A DNA stretch of 64,000 nt from Pararhodobacter sp. CCB-MM2 (GTDB taxonomy: Bacteria > Pseudomonadota > Alphaproteobacteria > Rhodobacterales > Rhodobacteraceae). The position numbers and the translations under genes are program-made. Where the stretch lies: positions 62,001 through 126,000 of the forward strand of contig NZ_LRRR01000006.1 of NCBI RefSeq assembly GCF_001691415.1. The letters run 5' to 3'. The notes under the pieces are model-generated. The model made no database searches. It was given only the letters and a program-made list of their open reading frames with translations, and was not told where the DNA came from. This document shows, in pieces, positions 52,456 through 60,399 of this stretch (its first letter is position 1; the number at the start of each line of letters is the position of its first letter).

Positions 52456-53483
52456 CCCACGCCCCCACCCACGCGCCGACGATGGCGAAACTGACGCTGG
52501 CCGAGCGCCTGCGCCCCTGGATGCCGGTGCTGCTGGTCCCGGCGCTGATGGTCTTTGGCTTTCTCACCATCGACAGCAGCTCAAGCTGGCTGACGCTGAC
52601 CGTCTCGGGCCTCGCCATGGGGATGATGATCTTCGTCATCGCCTCGGGCATGACCTTGGTCTTCGGCCTGATGGACGTGATCAACTTCGGCCACGGCGCC
52701 TTCATTTCCTTCGGCGCCTTCGTCGGCACCTCGGTCCTGCTGGCCTTGGGCGCGATGACCGGCGTGCCGTCCCTGATGCTGAACCTCCTCGCCATCGCCG
52801 GCGCCGTCTTGGCCGCGATGGTCGTGACCGGCGGCATGGGCTGGGCCTTCGAGCGCGTCATCGTCCGCCCGGTCTATGGCAGCCATCTGAAGCAGATCCT
52901 CGTCACCATGGGCGGGCTGATCGTCGCCGAGCAGCTGATCTATGTGATCTGGGGCGGGCATGAGATCGTCATCACCCGGCCCGAGACGCTGAAAGGCGCC
53001 ATCACCTTCGCCGGTGCCGCGCTGGAGAAATACCGCCTGCTCGCCGTGGTCGTCGGCCTCGCCGTCTTCCTCGCCCTGCGCACCGTGATGCGCCGTACGA
53101 AAGTGGGCCTCATCGTCCGCGCGGGGGTCGAGAATCCCGAGATGGTGCAGGCTTTGGGCTACAACATCACCCGCGTCTTCGTCGGCGTCTTCATCGCCGG
53201 TTCCGCGCTGGCGGGCCTCGGCGGCGTGATGTGGGCGCTCTACCAAGAGATCATCACCGCCCATATGGGCAACGAGATCATGATCCTCGTCTTCATCGTG
53301 GTGATCATCGGTGGCCTCGGTTCGGTCGAAGGCTGCTTCATCGGCGCGCTGACCGTCGGGCTGGTGCAGAACTACGCCGCCTTCCTTGAGCCGAAACTGG
53401 CGCTGATCTCGAACATCGCGCTGATGGTGGCGATCCTGATGTGGCGGCCGATGGGCATGGTCCCGGTCGTGAAGGCGAAGTGA
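52452..53483 (+). CDS. livH: Branched-chain-type ABC transporter permease LivH (second liv operon)
   Basis: This 343-residue inner-membrane permease has the LivH motif MTLVFGLMDVINFGHGAFISFGAFVG and the second-half FIVVIIGGLGSVEGCFIGALTVGLVQNY. About eight spans are visible, with a histidine/threonine-rich N-terminal tail (THAPTHAPTM). It overlaps livF by four bases and is followed by livM after one base. Confidence 0.92.
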   Translation: MTHAPTHAPTMAKLTLAERLRPWMPVLLVPALMVFGFLTIDSSSSWLTLTVSGLAMGMMIFVIASGMTLVFGLMDVINFGHGAFISFGAFVGTSVLLALGAMTGVPSLMLNLLAIAGAVLAAMVVTGGMGWAFERVIVRPVYGSHLKQILVTMGGLIVAEQLIYVIWGGHEIVITRPETLKGAITFAGAALEKYRLLAVVVGLAVFLALRTVMRRTKVGLIVRAGVENPEMVQALGYNITRVFVGVFIAGSALAGLGGVMWALYQEIITAHMGNEIMILVFIVVIIGGLGSVEGCFIGALTVGLVQNYAAFLEPKLALISNIALMVAILMWRPMGMVPVVKAK

Positions 53484-53484
53484 C

Positions 53485-54534
53485 ATGATGAACATCCTCT
53501 CCGGCGACCGCCCGAAAAGCGTGATCCTCTCGGTGCTGCTGGCCGTGATCCTGCTGGCCCTGGCCTTCGCCCCCTTCCTCTTCCCCGGCTCACGGTCCCT
53601 CGAGACCGCCGCGCGGATCTGCATCTTCATCGTGCTGGTCGCCTCCTATGACCTGCTTCTGGGCTATGGCGGGATCGTCAGCTTCGCCCATACGATGTTC
53701 TTCGGCATGGGCGCCTACGGCGTTGCCATCGCCATCGATCGGCTGGGCACGGGCTATGGCGCGATGGGCCTCGGCGCGCTGGTCGGCATGGTGGTCGCGG
53801 GGATCGTCGCGCTCTTGATCGCGCTTTTGTCCCTGCGCGTGCGGGCGATCTTCTTTGCCATGATCACGCTGGCCATCGCCTCGGCCGTCGCGGTGCTGGT
53901 CAGCCAGCTGTCGCAATTCACCGGCGGCGAGGACGGCATGAACATCCGCATCCCGCGCGAGCTGACCCCGGCCTTCCGTCTGGGCGAGGTCTTCGGCACC
54001 CGCGTCAACGGCAAGGTGCTGAACTACTACCTCGTCTTCACTGGCTGCCTCGTGCTGTTCCTCGTTATGCTGCGGCTGGTGAACTCGCCCTTCGGCCGCG
54101 TGCTGCAGGCGATCCGCGAGAACGCCTTCCGGGCCGAGGCCATCGGTTACCGCGTCGTCTTCTACCGCGCGATGGCCACCTGCCTCTCGGCGATGATCGC
54201 GGCGCTGGCGGGCTCGCTCTTCGCCATCTGGCTGCGCTATGTCGGCCCGTCGACGACGCTGGGGATGGAGATCATGCTCGACATCCTGCTGATGGTCGTG
54301 ATCGGCGGCATGGGCACGATGTATGGCGCAGTCGTCGGCACGGCGATCTTCGTGCTGGCACAGAACTATTTGAAAGAGTTGATGGGCGGGCTGTCCGAGG
54401 CGACCTCGGCCCTGCCGGTGATCCCCGACCTCCTCAGCCCCGACCGCTGGCTTCTCTGGCTGGGCGTGCTGTTCATCCTCTCGGTCTATTTCTTCCCCAC
54501 CGGCATCGTCGGAAGATTGCGGGGCACCCGGTGA
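53485..54534 (+). CDS. livM: Branched-chain-type ABC transporter permease LivM (second liv operon)
   Basis: This 349-residue inner-membrane permease has the LivM pattern LVASYDLLLGYGGIVSFAHTMFFGMGAYG, the EAA-like loop SPFGRVLQAIRENAFRAEAIGY, and the ending LSVYFFPTGIVGRLRG. It is shorter than LivM of the first operon, lacking its large insertion. Two ATGs lie in tandem at the start. Its stop overlaps the GTG start of an alpha/beta hydrolase gene. Confidence 0.92.
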   Translation: MMNILSGDRPKSVILSVLLAVILLALAFAPFLFPGSRSLETAARICIFIVLVASYDLLLGYGGIVSFAHTMFFGMGAYGVAIAIDRLGTGYGAMGLGALVGMVVAGIVALLIALLSLRVRAIFFAMITLAIASAVAVLVSQLSQFTGGEDGMNIRIPRELTPAFRLGEVFGTRVNGKVLNYYLVFTGCLVLFLVMLRLVNSPFGRVLQAIRENAFRAEAIGYRVVFYRAMATCLSAMIAALAGSLFAIWLRYVGPSTTLGMEIMLDILLMVVIGGMGTMYGAVVGTAIFVLAQNYLKELMGGLSEATSALPVIPDLLSPDRWLLWLGVLFILSVYFFPTGIVGRLRGTR

Positions 54535-55316
54535 CGGAGACGAAACTGCACGACTGGGGCGCCAAGCATCCCGGCGCCCCGGTGATCCTGCTGCATGGCT
54601 GGACGATGACCGGCGCGATCTGGGATCCGGTGGCACGGCTGCTGAACGCCCCCTGCCTCGCCCCCGACTTGCCCGGCCATGGCGAGACCGAGGGCTACGC
54701 GCCCACGGTCGCCGGCGGCGTTGCGCAGCTGTCGGACTTGATCTCGGATCGCGGGATCGAGGGCGCGACGCTGGTCGGCTGGTCCCTCGGCGCGCTGATC
54801 GGCTGGTCGTACTTGGCCCAAGGCGGCACGGGCGTCGCGCGGATGGTGTCCTTGGACATGTCCCCCTGCCCCCTGCCCGCCCCCGGCTGGCACTTCCCGA
54901 TGCGCGGCCAAAGCTCGGGCAAGGCCCTGCGCGGCGGGCAGCGCTTCCGGCAGGACTGGCCCTCGGCCGCCCGCGCCATCTCGCAGCAGATGTTCGCGCG
55001 CCCCGAGGGTGGCAGCGCATTGTCCAGCCTCGCGGCGGAAAAGATCATCCGCGCGCAGGACCCGGACGCCATGGCCAGCTTCTGGGAATCGCTCGTCGCC
55101 GTCGATCTGCGAGCGGCGCTGGGCAGAATCGAGACCCCGCTCCTCGCCCTGCATGGTGCCGAGAGCCGGGTCTATCGCCCCGCCACCGGGGACTGGATCG
55201 CCCACCATGCGCGCCATGCCGAGGCACGGGTGCTGGAGGGCTGCGGCCATGCGCCGAACCTCGAGGACCCGGACAGCACCGCCGCCGCCATCGCCAATTT
55301 CGCCCGGCTTCCGTGA
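54531..55316 (+). CDS. Alpha/beta hydrolase
   Basis: This 261-residue alpha/beta-fold hydrolase has oxyanion-loop LLHGWTMTG, nucleophile Ser85 in VGWSLGAL, and the final histidine in LEGCGHAPNLEDP. Its nearest look-alikes are BioH-like carboxylesterases. It starts with GTG overlapping the livM stop as GTGA, so it is part of the transport operon. This suggests that the imported compound is an ester or amide that it hydrolyses; that link is inference. Confidence 0.86.
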   Translation: MTETKLHDWGAKHPGAPVILLHGWTMTGAIWDPVARLLNAPCLAPDLPGHGETEGYAPTVAGGVAQLSDLISDRGIEGATLVGWSLGALIGWSYLAQGGTGVARMVSLDMSPCPLPAPGWHFPMRGQSSGKALRGGQRFRQDWPSAARAISQQMFARPEGGSALSSLAAEKIIRAQDPDAMASFWESLVAVDLRAALGRIETPLLALHGAESRVYRPATGDWIAHHARHAEARVLEGCGHAPNLEDPDSTAAAIANFARLP

Positions 55317-55523
55317 GGGGGCAGGAAGTGAGTATTTCCGGCAGAGTGAAGCCCGAAGGGCGTTACGGGGCTGCCAGCGTCATTTGAGTATTTGAGACAA
55401 GGTGAAAGGGCAGCGCCGCGCACATTGAATAACTTGAATCAAATTGTGCGCATCTTTGCTCCCCAAATATCCTCGGGGGGTGAGCCGAAGGCGAGGGGGG
55501 GCAGACAGCCCCCCTTTCTGCTG
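55317..55523. other. Convergent intergenic region with repeat fragments
   Basis: This 207-base stretch has no gene. Two fragments, GTGAGTATTTCCGGCAGAGT (from 55328) and TGAGTATTTGAGACAAGGTG (from 55385), resemble the reverse complement of the start of repeat type 1. A full forward copy follows at 55451-55518. Confidence 0.55.
55451..55518. repeat. Intergenic repeat type 1, copy C
   Basis: It starts CATCTTTGCTCCCCAAATAT, as copy A does, then CCTCGGGGGGTGAGCCGAAG, and ends in the hairpin GGGGGG-GCAGACAG-CCCCCC followed by TTTCT. It may also act as a terminator for the alpha/beta hydrolase transcript. Confidence 0.7.
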
Positions 55524-55880
55524 TCAGGCCCCGACGTCCCGCGCCAGAACGAGGGCGCGACCGTCGCAGACCAAGGTGCCATCCGCCGTGCGGCACGTCG
55601 TGGCGAGATCGACGAGATGCTTTTCTGGCCGCAGCCGCGTGATCTCGACCCGCGCCGTCAGGGGCTGGTCCAGCGGCGCCGCGGCGTGGAAGGTCAGGCT
55701 CTGCTTGAGGTAGTTCGTCCCGAAACCCGGCAGATCGACTCCCAGAAGGTAGGAGAACAGCGCGGCGATCAGGGGTTCGGGCACATGATCCGGCAAAGCG
55801 CCACCGGAGAGGGCCGCGAAGGCCTCCATGTCGGCGACGGAATAGCTGCGGGTCGTCTCGGCGAAATCTCCCAGCGTCAT
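55524..55880 (-). CDS. Small hotdog-type (MaoC-like) protein lacking catalytic residues
   Basis: This 118-residue protein reads like a second MaoC half: LPGFGTNYLKQSLTFHAAAPLDQPLTARVEITRLRPEKHLVDLATTCRTADGTLVCDGRALV matches the later strands of a MaoC hotdog. The D-x4-H dyad is missing. Its start overlaps the stop of the catalytic MaoC gene as ATGA. It probably forms a heterodimer with that protein, as in two-subunit hydratases. The family assignment is moderate. Confidence 0.7.
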   Translation of the reverse strand: MTLGDFAETTRSYSVADMEAFAALSGGALPDHVPEPLIAALFSYLLGVDLPGFGTNYLKQSLTFHAAAPLDQPLTARVEITRLRPEKHLVDLATTCRTADGTLVCDGRALVLARDVGA

Positions 55881-56221
55881 GCCAGCACCGCCTTGCCCTG
55901 CAGGCAGACCGCGCCATCGGCCACGCGGGTCGCGGTGACCTCCAGCGCCTCGGGCGCGCCGGAAATGCGCAGCCGCAGCGCCTCGCCAGCATAGGCGGGG
56001 TTGGGGAACATCATCTCCTGCGCTTGGTGACTGGCGCCGGGATGGGCCTCGCGCAGCATCGCCCAGAGCTTGGTGTAGATCAGCATCCCGTGGCTCACCG
56101 TGCGGCCAAAGCGCGTGCGGGCGCTGAAAGCGGGATCCACATGGATCGGATTGTCATCACCCGAGACGCGCGCGAAGGCGTCGAATTCGGCCTGGGTCGG
56201 GGTCCAGTCCCGCTCGATCAT
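55877..56221 (-). CDS. MaoC-like (R)-hydratase domain protein
   Basis: This 114-residue hotdog protein has the hydratase 2 motif GDDNPIHVDPAFSARTRFGRTVSHGML, with Asp22 and His27 as the catalytic pair. It would hydrate enoyl-CoA. At single-hotdog length it is shorter than MaoC dehydratases that stand alone, and it is followed by a second, non-catalytic hotdog protein. It overlaps the acyl-CoA ligase stop by four bases. Confidence 0.85.
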   Translation of the reverse strand: MIERDWTPTQAEFDAFARVSGDDNPIHVDPAFSARTRFGRTVSHGMLIYTKLWAMLREAHPGASHQAQEMMFPNPAYAGEALRLRISGAPEALEVTATRVADGAVCLQGKAVLA

Positions 56222-57666
56222 GGCAGCAGCTTCCTGAGTTCGGGTTTGCGCACCTTGCCGGCGGCGGTGCGGGGGAAATCGTCGACGACATGGAAGGCGC
56301 GGGGTAACTTGTAGCCCGCGAGACGCTCGCGCAGCCACGGCAGCAGGGTCTCGGCCTTAGGCATCTGTCCGTTGCGCGCCATGAGGAAGGCGACACCTGT
56401 CTCGCCCCATTTCGCGTCCGGCACGCCGATCACCGCGGCCTCCAGCACGGCGGGATGGGTGATCAGCACCTTCTCGACCTCGGCCGGGTACACGTTCTCG
56501 CCGCCCGAGATGTACATGTCCTTGATGCGGTCGATGATGCGGTAATAGCCGTCCGCGTCCCGCGCCGCGACATCGCCGGATTTGAGCCAGCCGTCCGGGG
56601 TGAAAGCCGCCTCGGTGGCCGTGGGGTTGTCGAGGTATCCGGGCGTCACCGTGGGGCCGCGCAGCAGCAACTCGCCCGCACCGGCCTCGCCATCGGGCAC
56701 GCCATCGAGCCGCGCTTCGGTCATCATCTGCGGCTTGCCGACTGAGCCGATCTTGGCGATCGCCGCCGCGCGGTCGATGAGGAAGCCAGTGGGCCCCGTC
56801 TCGGTCATGCCGAAGCCGTTGCAGATCACCGCGCCACGCTCGGCGAAGAAGCGGATCGTCGCTTCGGGAAGGGCGGCGCCGCCGCAGGCCCAGCCCCTGA
56901 GCTGGGACAGGTCCGCGCCCGACAGGTCCATCGCCATCAGCGCCTGATAGATCGCCGGGACGCCGAAGAACTGGGTGACGCGGCCCTGCGCGATCAGGTC
57001 CAGAAGGGCGGGCGCGTCAAACTTGCGCAGCACCAAGGAAACGCCGCCCCAAAGGAACAGCGGCATCGTGAAGAGGTTGATGCCGCCGGTGTGGAACAGG
57101 GGCAGGAAGTTGACCGTCTGGTCCTCGGACGTCAGCCCCATCGCCTGCGCGATGTTGACCGCGTTGGCGACCACCATGCGCGGGGTCTGGATCACCGCCT
57201 TGGGCGTGCCCGTCGTGCCCGAGGTGAAGAGGACGTACCACGGCGCATCTTCGTCAATCTGCACGGGGGGCAGAGGGGCCACGTCGGGGATGTCCAGCGG
57301 CATGACCGGCAGGCCCAGCTGGGCGGCGGGCTCGGCGAAGGTCTCGTCATGCAGGACCAGCGCGCAGTTGACGCTGCGCAGGACCGGCAGCAGCTCGGCC
57401 ACCGGCTGGCGCCAGTTCAGCGGCGCGAGGATCAGGCCGGCCTTCTGGCACGCAAAGAGGGCGACGAAGAATTCGGGCCGGTTGTGGCACAGGATCGCCA
57501 CGCGGCTCCCCCTCGGGACGCGCGCCAGCAACGCCGCACCCAGCCGGGCGGCGGCGGCATCGACGCGGGCGAAGGACCATTCCGCGCCGGTCTCATGGTC
57601 GATGAAAGCTGGCGCTTCGGGCGAAAGCTGCGCGCGGCGGGCGGCGAGGTCAGGGATCAGGCCCAT
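56218..57666 (-). CDS. Acyl-CoA synthetase (AMP-dependent ligase)
   Basis: This 482-residue ANL-superfamily ligase has the P-loop-like LFTSGTTGTPKAV, NGFGMTETGP, the GWLKSGDVAARDADGYYRIIDRIKDMYISGGENVYPAEVE hinge region and the C-terminal catalytic lysine in RTAAGKVRKPELRK. It makes acyl-CoA through acyl-AMP. The acid is unknown. The start at 57666 follows the enoyl-CoA hydratase stop by one base. An upstream in-frame start would run antisense into that gene and was rejected. Confidence 0.89.
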   Translation of the reverse strand: MGLIPDLAARRAQLSPEAPAFIDHETGAEWSFARVDAAAARLGAALLARVPRGSRVAILCHNRPEFFVALFACQKAGLILAPLNWRQPVAELLPVLRSVNCALVLHDETFAEPAAQLGLPVMPLDIPDVAPLPPVQIDEDAPWYVLFTSGTTGTPKAVIQTPRMVVANAVNIAQAMGLTSEDQTVNFLPLFHTGGINLFTMPLFLWGGVSLVLRKFDAPALLDLIAQGRVTQFFGVPAIYQALMAMDLSGADLSQLRGWACGGAALPEATIRFFAERGAVICNGFGMTETGPTGFLIDRAAAIAKIGSVGKPQMMTEARLDGVPDGEAGAGELLLRGPTVTPGYLDNPTATEAAFTPDGWLKSGDVAARDADGYYRIIDRIKDMYISGGENVYPAEVEKVLITHPAVLEAAVIGVPDAKWGETGVAFLMARNGQMPKAETLLPWLRERLAGYKLPRAFHVVDDFPRTAAGKVRKPELRKLLP

Positions 57667-57667
57667 G

Positions 57668-58417
57668 TCACACGCCCTCCAATTGACGCAGGAAGCGCGC
57701 CATGCCGTCCCGCACCTCGGGCAGGTCGATGCGGGTGACAAAAGCCGCGCGCTCGGCTTCAAGGCTGTCGGCCAGATCTTCGGCCAGCAAGGATTTCGTC
57801 GCGCCAAGGCTGCCCGCATCATGGCGTGCGAGGGTCTGCAGCCAATCCGCGATCTCGGCATCCGGGCTATCGCTCACCGCTTGGATCAGCCCCAGCCGGA
57901 AGGCCTCGTCCGCGCCCAGCCGGCCATTCAGCAGATGGAGCGCCCGGACCCGCGACGTACCGATCCGGTCGGCCAGCATCCGCGTCCAGCCACCATCGGG
58001 CGCGAAACCGACGACCGCATACCACGGCTGGATGAAGGCCTCGGGCGTCATCACCACCAGATCGGCGGCCAGAACCAAGCCCAACGCGCCGCCCGTCACC
58101 GCCCCCTGCACCCGCGCGATGACCGGGCAGGGCAAGGCCGACAGGGCGAGGATCGCCTCGTTCAGCAGGCCGAGGGTCTGGGTCGCATAACGCGCGCCAT
58201 TGCCGGCATCGACCTCGCGCGCGAACCGCCCGACATCGCCCCCTGTGGAGAAATTGCGCCCGGCGGCCTTCAGGATCACTGCCTTCGGCGCCTCCAGCGC
58301 CTTGAGGGCGACGTTCAGATCCTCCAGCACCTCCAGCGTCAGGGCATTGGCGCGGGCCTCGCGGCGCAGGGTCAGGGTGACGACGCCGGCATCCCGATCG
58401 GTGGTGACGAGGCTCAT
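57668..58417 (-). CDS. Enoyl-CoA hydratase/isomerase family protein
   Basis: This 249-residue crotonase-fold enzyme has AGRNFSTGGDVGRFAREVD in the oxyanion-hole region, and ALPCPVIARVQGAVTGGALGLVLAADLVVMTPEAFIQPWYAVVGFAPDGGWTRMLADRIG. Of the two usual glutamates only partial matches are visible, so it may be an isomerase or another crotonase activity. It is translated with the TetR gene upstream (ATGA overlap) and the ligase gene downstream. Confidence 0.88.
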   Translation of the reverse strand: MSLVTTDRDAGVVTLTLRREARANALTLEVLEDLNVALKALEAPKAVILKAAGRNFSTGGDVGRFAREVDAGNGARYATQTLGLLNEAILALSALPCPVIARVQGAVTGGALGLVLAADLVVMTPEAFIQPWYAVVGFAPDGGWTRMLADRIGTSRVRALHLLNGRLGADEAFRLGLIQAVSDSPDAEIADWLQTLARHDAGSLGATKSLLAEDLADSLEAERAAFVTRIDLPEVRDGMARFLRQLEGV

Positions 58418-59025
58418 TGCCGCAACCCGCGTTCGAGCATGTCGAAGACCTCGGCCACCACGGCGTCGAGATCGGCCTCGCCCTCCCAGATCGCGAACCG
58501 CTCGCCCAGAGTGATCGCCATGCCCATCAGCGCCCAGGCACGGGTCTCGGCATCGCCCTCGCGGATCTCGCCCTCTTTCACTGCGGCGGCGAGGTTCTGC
58601 GCATAGCCGCGCGCGAAGGTGGTGTAATAGGTCCGGTAGGCATCGGGCGCGACGAAGCGCGCCTCCATGACGATGTTATAGAGCGTCGGACGCTCGGACA
58701 CGAAGCCGAGGAAGGCTCGCAGGCCACGCCGTTCGGCGGTCAGGCGGTCCGGCGCATCGGCCACGGCATCGGCGAGGAAGGCGCGGGTCAGCTTGCCCAT
58801 CTCCAGCACCAGCTCGCGGAAAACCTCGTCCTTGGACTGGAAGTAGATATAGAATGTGCCCTGCGCGATGCCGGCCTTGCGGGTGATATCGGCAATCGAG
58901 GCGGCGGCGAAACCGCTGTCGCCGATCACGGCCTCGGCGGCGCGCAGGATCGCATTGCGCGTGTCCTGACCGCGACGGGTGCGCGGACGGCTCGCCGGTT
59001 GGCGGTTCTGGGGGGCCTCGGGCAT
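58414..59025 (-). CDS. TetR family transcriptional regulator
   Basis: This 203-residue protein has the TetR helix-turn-helix (NAILRAAEAVIGDSGFAAASIADITRKAGIAQGTFYIYFQSKDEVFRELV). The C-terminal domain has LYNIVMEARFVAPDAYRTYYTTFARGYAQNLAAAVKEGEI. It is the first gene of the acyl-CoA module, so it probably represses its own operon, released by an acyl-CoA. The start at 59025 has AGGAGGAG before it. Confidence 0.9.
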   Translation of the reverse strand: MPEAPQNRQPASRPRTRRGQDTRNAILRAAEAVIGDSGFAAASIADITRKAGIAQGTFYIYFQSKDEVFRELVLEMGKLTRAFLADAVADAPDRLTAERRGLRAFLGFVSERPTLYNIVMEARFVAPDAYRTYYTTFARGYAQNLAAAVKEGEIREGDAETRAWALMGMAITLGERFAIWEGEADLDAVVAEVFDMLERGLRQ

Positions 59026-59040
59026 GTCTCCTCCTGACAC

Positions 59041-59082
59041 CTGAGTCAGTCGTCATATTGAGGGTTGCGTGATTCCTGTCAA
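59041..59082 (-). promoter_or_regulatory. Promoter and operator-like palindrome of the tetR operon
   Basis: On the minus strand TTGACA (59077-59082) and CAATAT (59055-59060) are 16 bases apart. The palindrome CTGAGTCAG (59041-59049) lies just downstream of the -10, close to the expected transcript start, where a TetR repressor could act. Confidence 0.55.
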
Positions 59083-59210
59083 CACGAATCGGCTGTGGGG
59101 CTGCTTCGTCGTCCGGGCCCTGCGGGCAGCGCGGGGCCGAGTGGACAGGACAACGATATCAGGATCTTGCCGATGCCGGGGCCGGTTCCCGCTGTCCGGA
59201 AAAGAAACCG

Positions 59211-59220
59211 ACCAATTGGT
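59211..59220 (+). promoter_or_regulatory. ACCAATTGGT palindrome upstream of the BNR-repeat gene
   Basis: A perfect 10-bp palindrome lies about 43 bases before the BNR gene ATG, near a TATGCT (59234-59239) that could be a -10. No good -35 is seen. It may be an operator for the divergent TetR or another regulator. Confidence 0.35.
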
Positions 59221-59262
59221 ATGGAAGCCGTGCTATGCTGCGTACAGCAACGGGAGGCACGG

Positions 59263-60399
59263 ATGACGGAGAGCATCACGGTACTGGTGGGAACGACCAA
59301 GGGCCTGTTCCTGGTCGACAGCGACGGCGCGCGCGAAGACTGGAAACTGAGCGGCCCCTTCTGCGACGGCTGGCCGGTGAACCATGCCTATGGCGACGCG
59401 GCGACCGGTCAGATCTGGGCCGCTGCCGGGGGCGAATGGCAAGGCGTGGGCGTCTTCCGCTCGCAGGACCATGGGGCGAGCTGGACGAACTCGGTCCTCG
59501 CCAATGGCAAGATGGATGAATACCTCGCCGCCGACGAGAACTTCCGCAAGATGCTCGGCCGCGGCCCCGGTCCCGATGCGCCGTTCAAGGGCCAGCTCAA
59601 CGCGCTGTGGGTCATCACCAAGATCGGCGACACGCTCTATGCCGGTGCCCGCCCCGCCGCGCTGTTCCGCAGCCATGACGAGGGCGCGACATGGGAGCTG
59701 GTCGAGGGGCTGTCCAACCATCCCTCGCGTCCGGAATGGGAAGCGGGCGGCGCCGGGCTGGTGCTGCACACCATTCTGGGCGAGTGCGACAAGTTGATGG
59801 TGGCGGTCTCTGCCGCCGGGGTCTTCGCCTCCGAGGACGGCGGCGAGACATGGGAGCGGCGCAACCGGCGCACCAATCAGGCGACGACGCCCAATCCGGT
59901 GACCGGCGAATGCGGCAAGGAGATCGGCTTCTGCGTCCATAACATCAGCCGCTCGGCCGACGGGCGGACCTTCTACATGCAGAACCACCAAGGCGTGTTC
60001 CGCTCGCGCGATGAGGGCCGGTCGTGGGACGAGATTTCCGAGGGCCTGCCCGCCACCTTCGGCTTCCCCGTCGCCGCGCATCCGGTGGACAGCGACACGC
60101 TCTATGTCCTGCCGCTGGATGAATGGAACGGACGGATGCCTCTGGGCGGCAAGGCGACGGTCTGGCGTTCGACCAGCGCGGGCGAGGGTTGGGAGCCGAT
60201 GCGCTCGGGCCTGCCGGACGACGCCTATTTCACCGTGCTGCGGCAGGCGATGGCGACCGACAAGGCGGCGAAGGCAGGGATCTATTTCGGCACCAACTCG
60301 GGCAGCGTCTTCGCTTCGACCGACGATGGCGAAAGCTGGCGCGAGATCGCCCGGCACCTGCCGACGGTGCTGGGCGTCGAGGTCATGCACCGGCGGTGA
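59263..60399 (+). CDS. BNR/Asp-box repeat protein (sialidase-like beta-propeller)
   Basis: This 378-residue protein carries six Asp-box motifs (S-x-D-x-G-x-S/T-W or close): SQDHGASW at 67-74, SHDEGATW at 137-144, SEDGGETW at 190-197, SRDEGRSW at 248-255, a degenerate STSAGEGW at 303-310 and STDDGESW at 352-359. These shape a six-bladed beta-propeller like sialidases and YCF48/VPS10 proteins, but catalytic arginines are not obvious. There is no signal peptide, so it is probably cytoplasmic. The ATG at 59263 has GGGAGG before it. The function is unknown. Confidence 0.82.
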   Translation: MTESITVLVGTTKGLFLVDSDGAREDWKLSGPFCDGWPVNHAYGDAATGQIWAAAGGEWQGVGVFRSQDHGASWTNSVLANGKMDEYLAADENFRKMLGRGPGPDAPFKGQLNALWVITKIGDTLYAGARPAALFRSHDEGATWELVEGLSNHPSRPEWEAGGAGLVLHTILGECDKLMVAVSAAGVFASEDGGETWERRNRRTNQATTPNPVTGECGKEIGFCVHNISRSADGRTFYMQNHQGVFRSRDEGRSWDEISEGLPATFGFPVAAHPVDSDTLYVLPLDEWNGRMPLGGKATVWRSTSAGEGWEPMRSGLPDDAYFTVLRQAMATDKAAKAGIYFGTNSGSVFASTDDGESWREIARHLPTVLGVEVMHRR

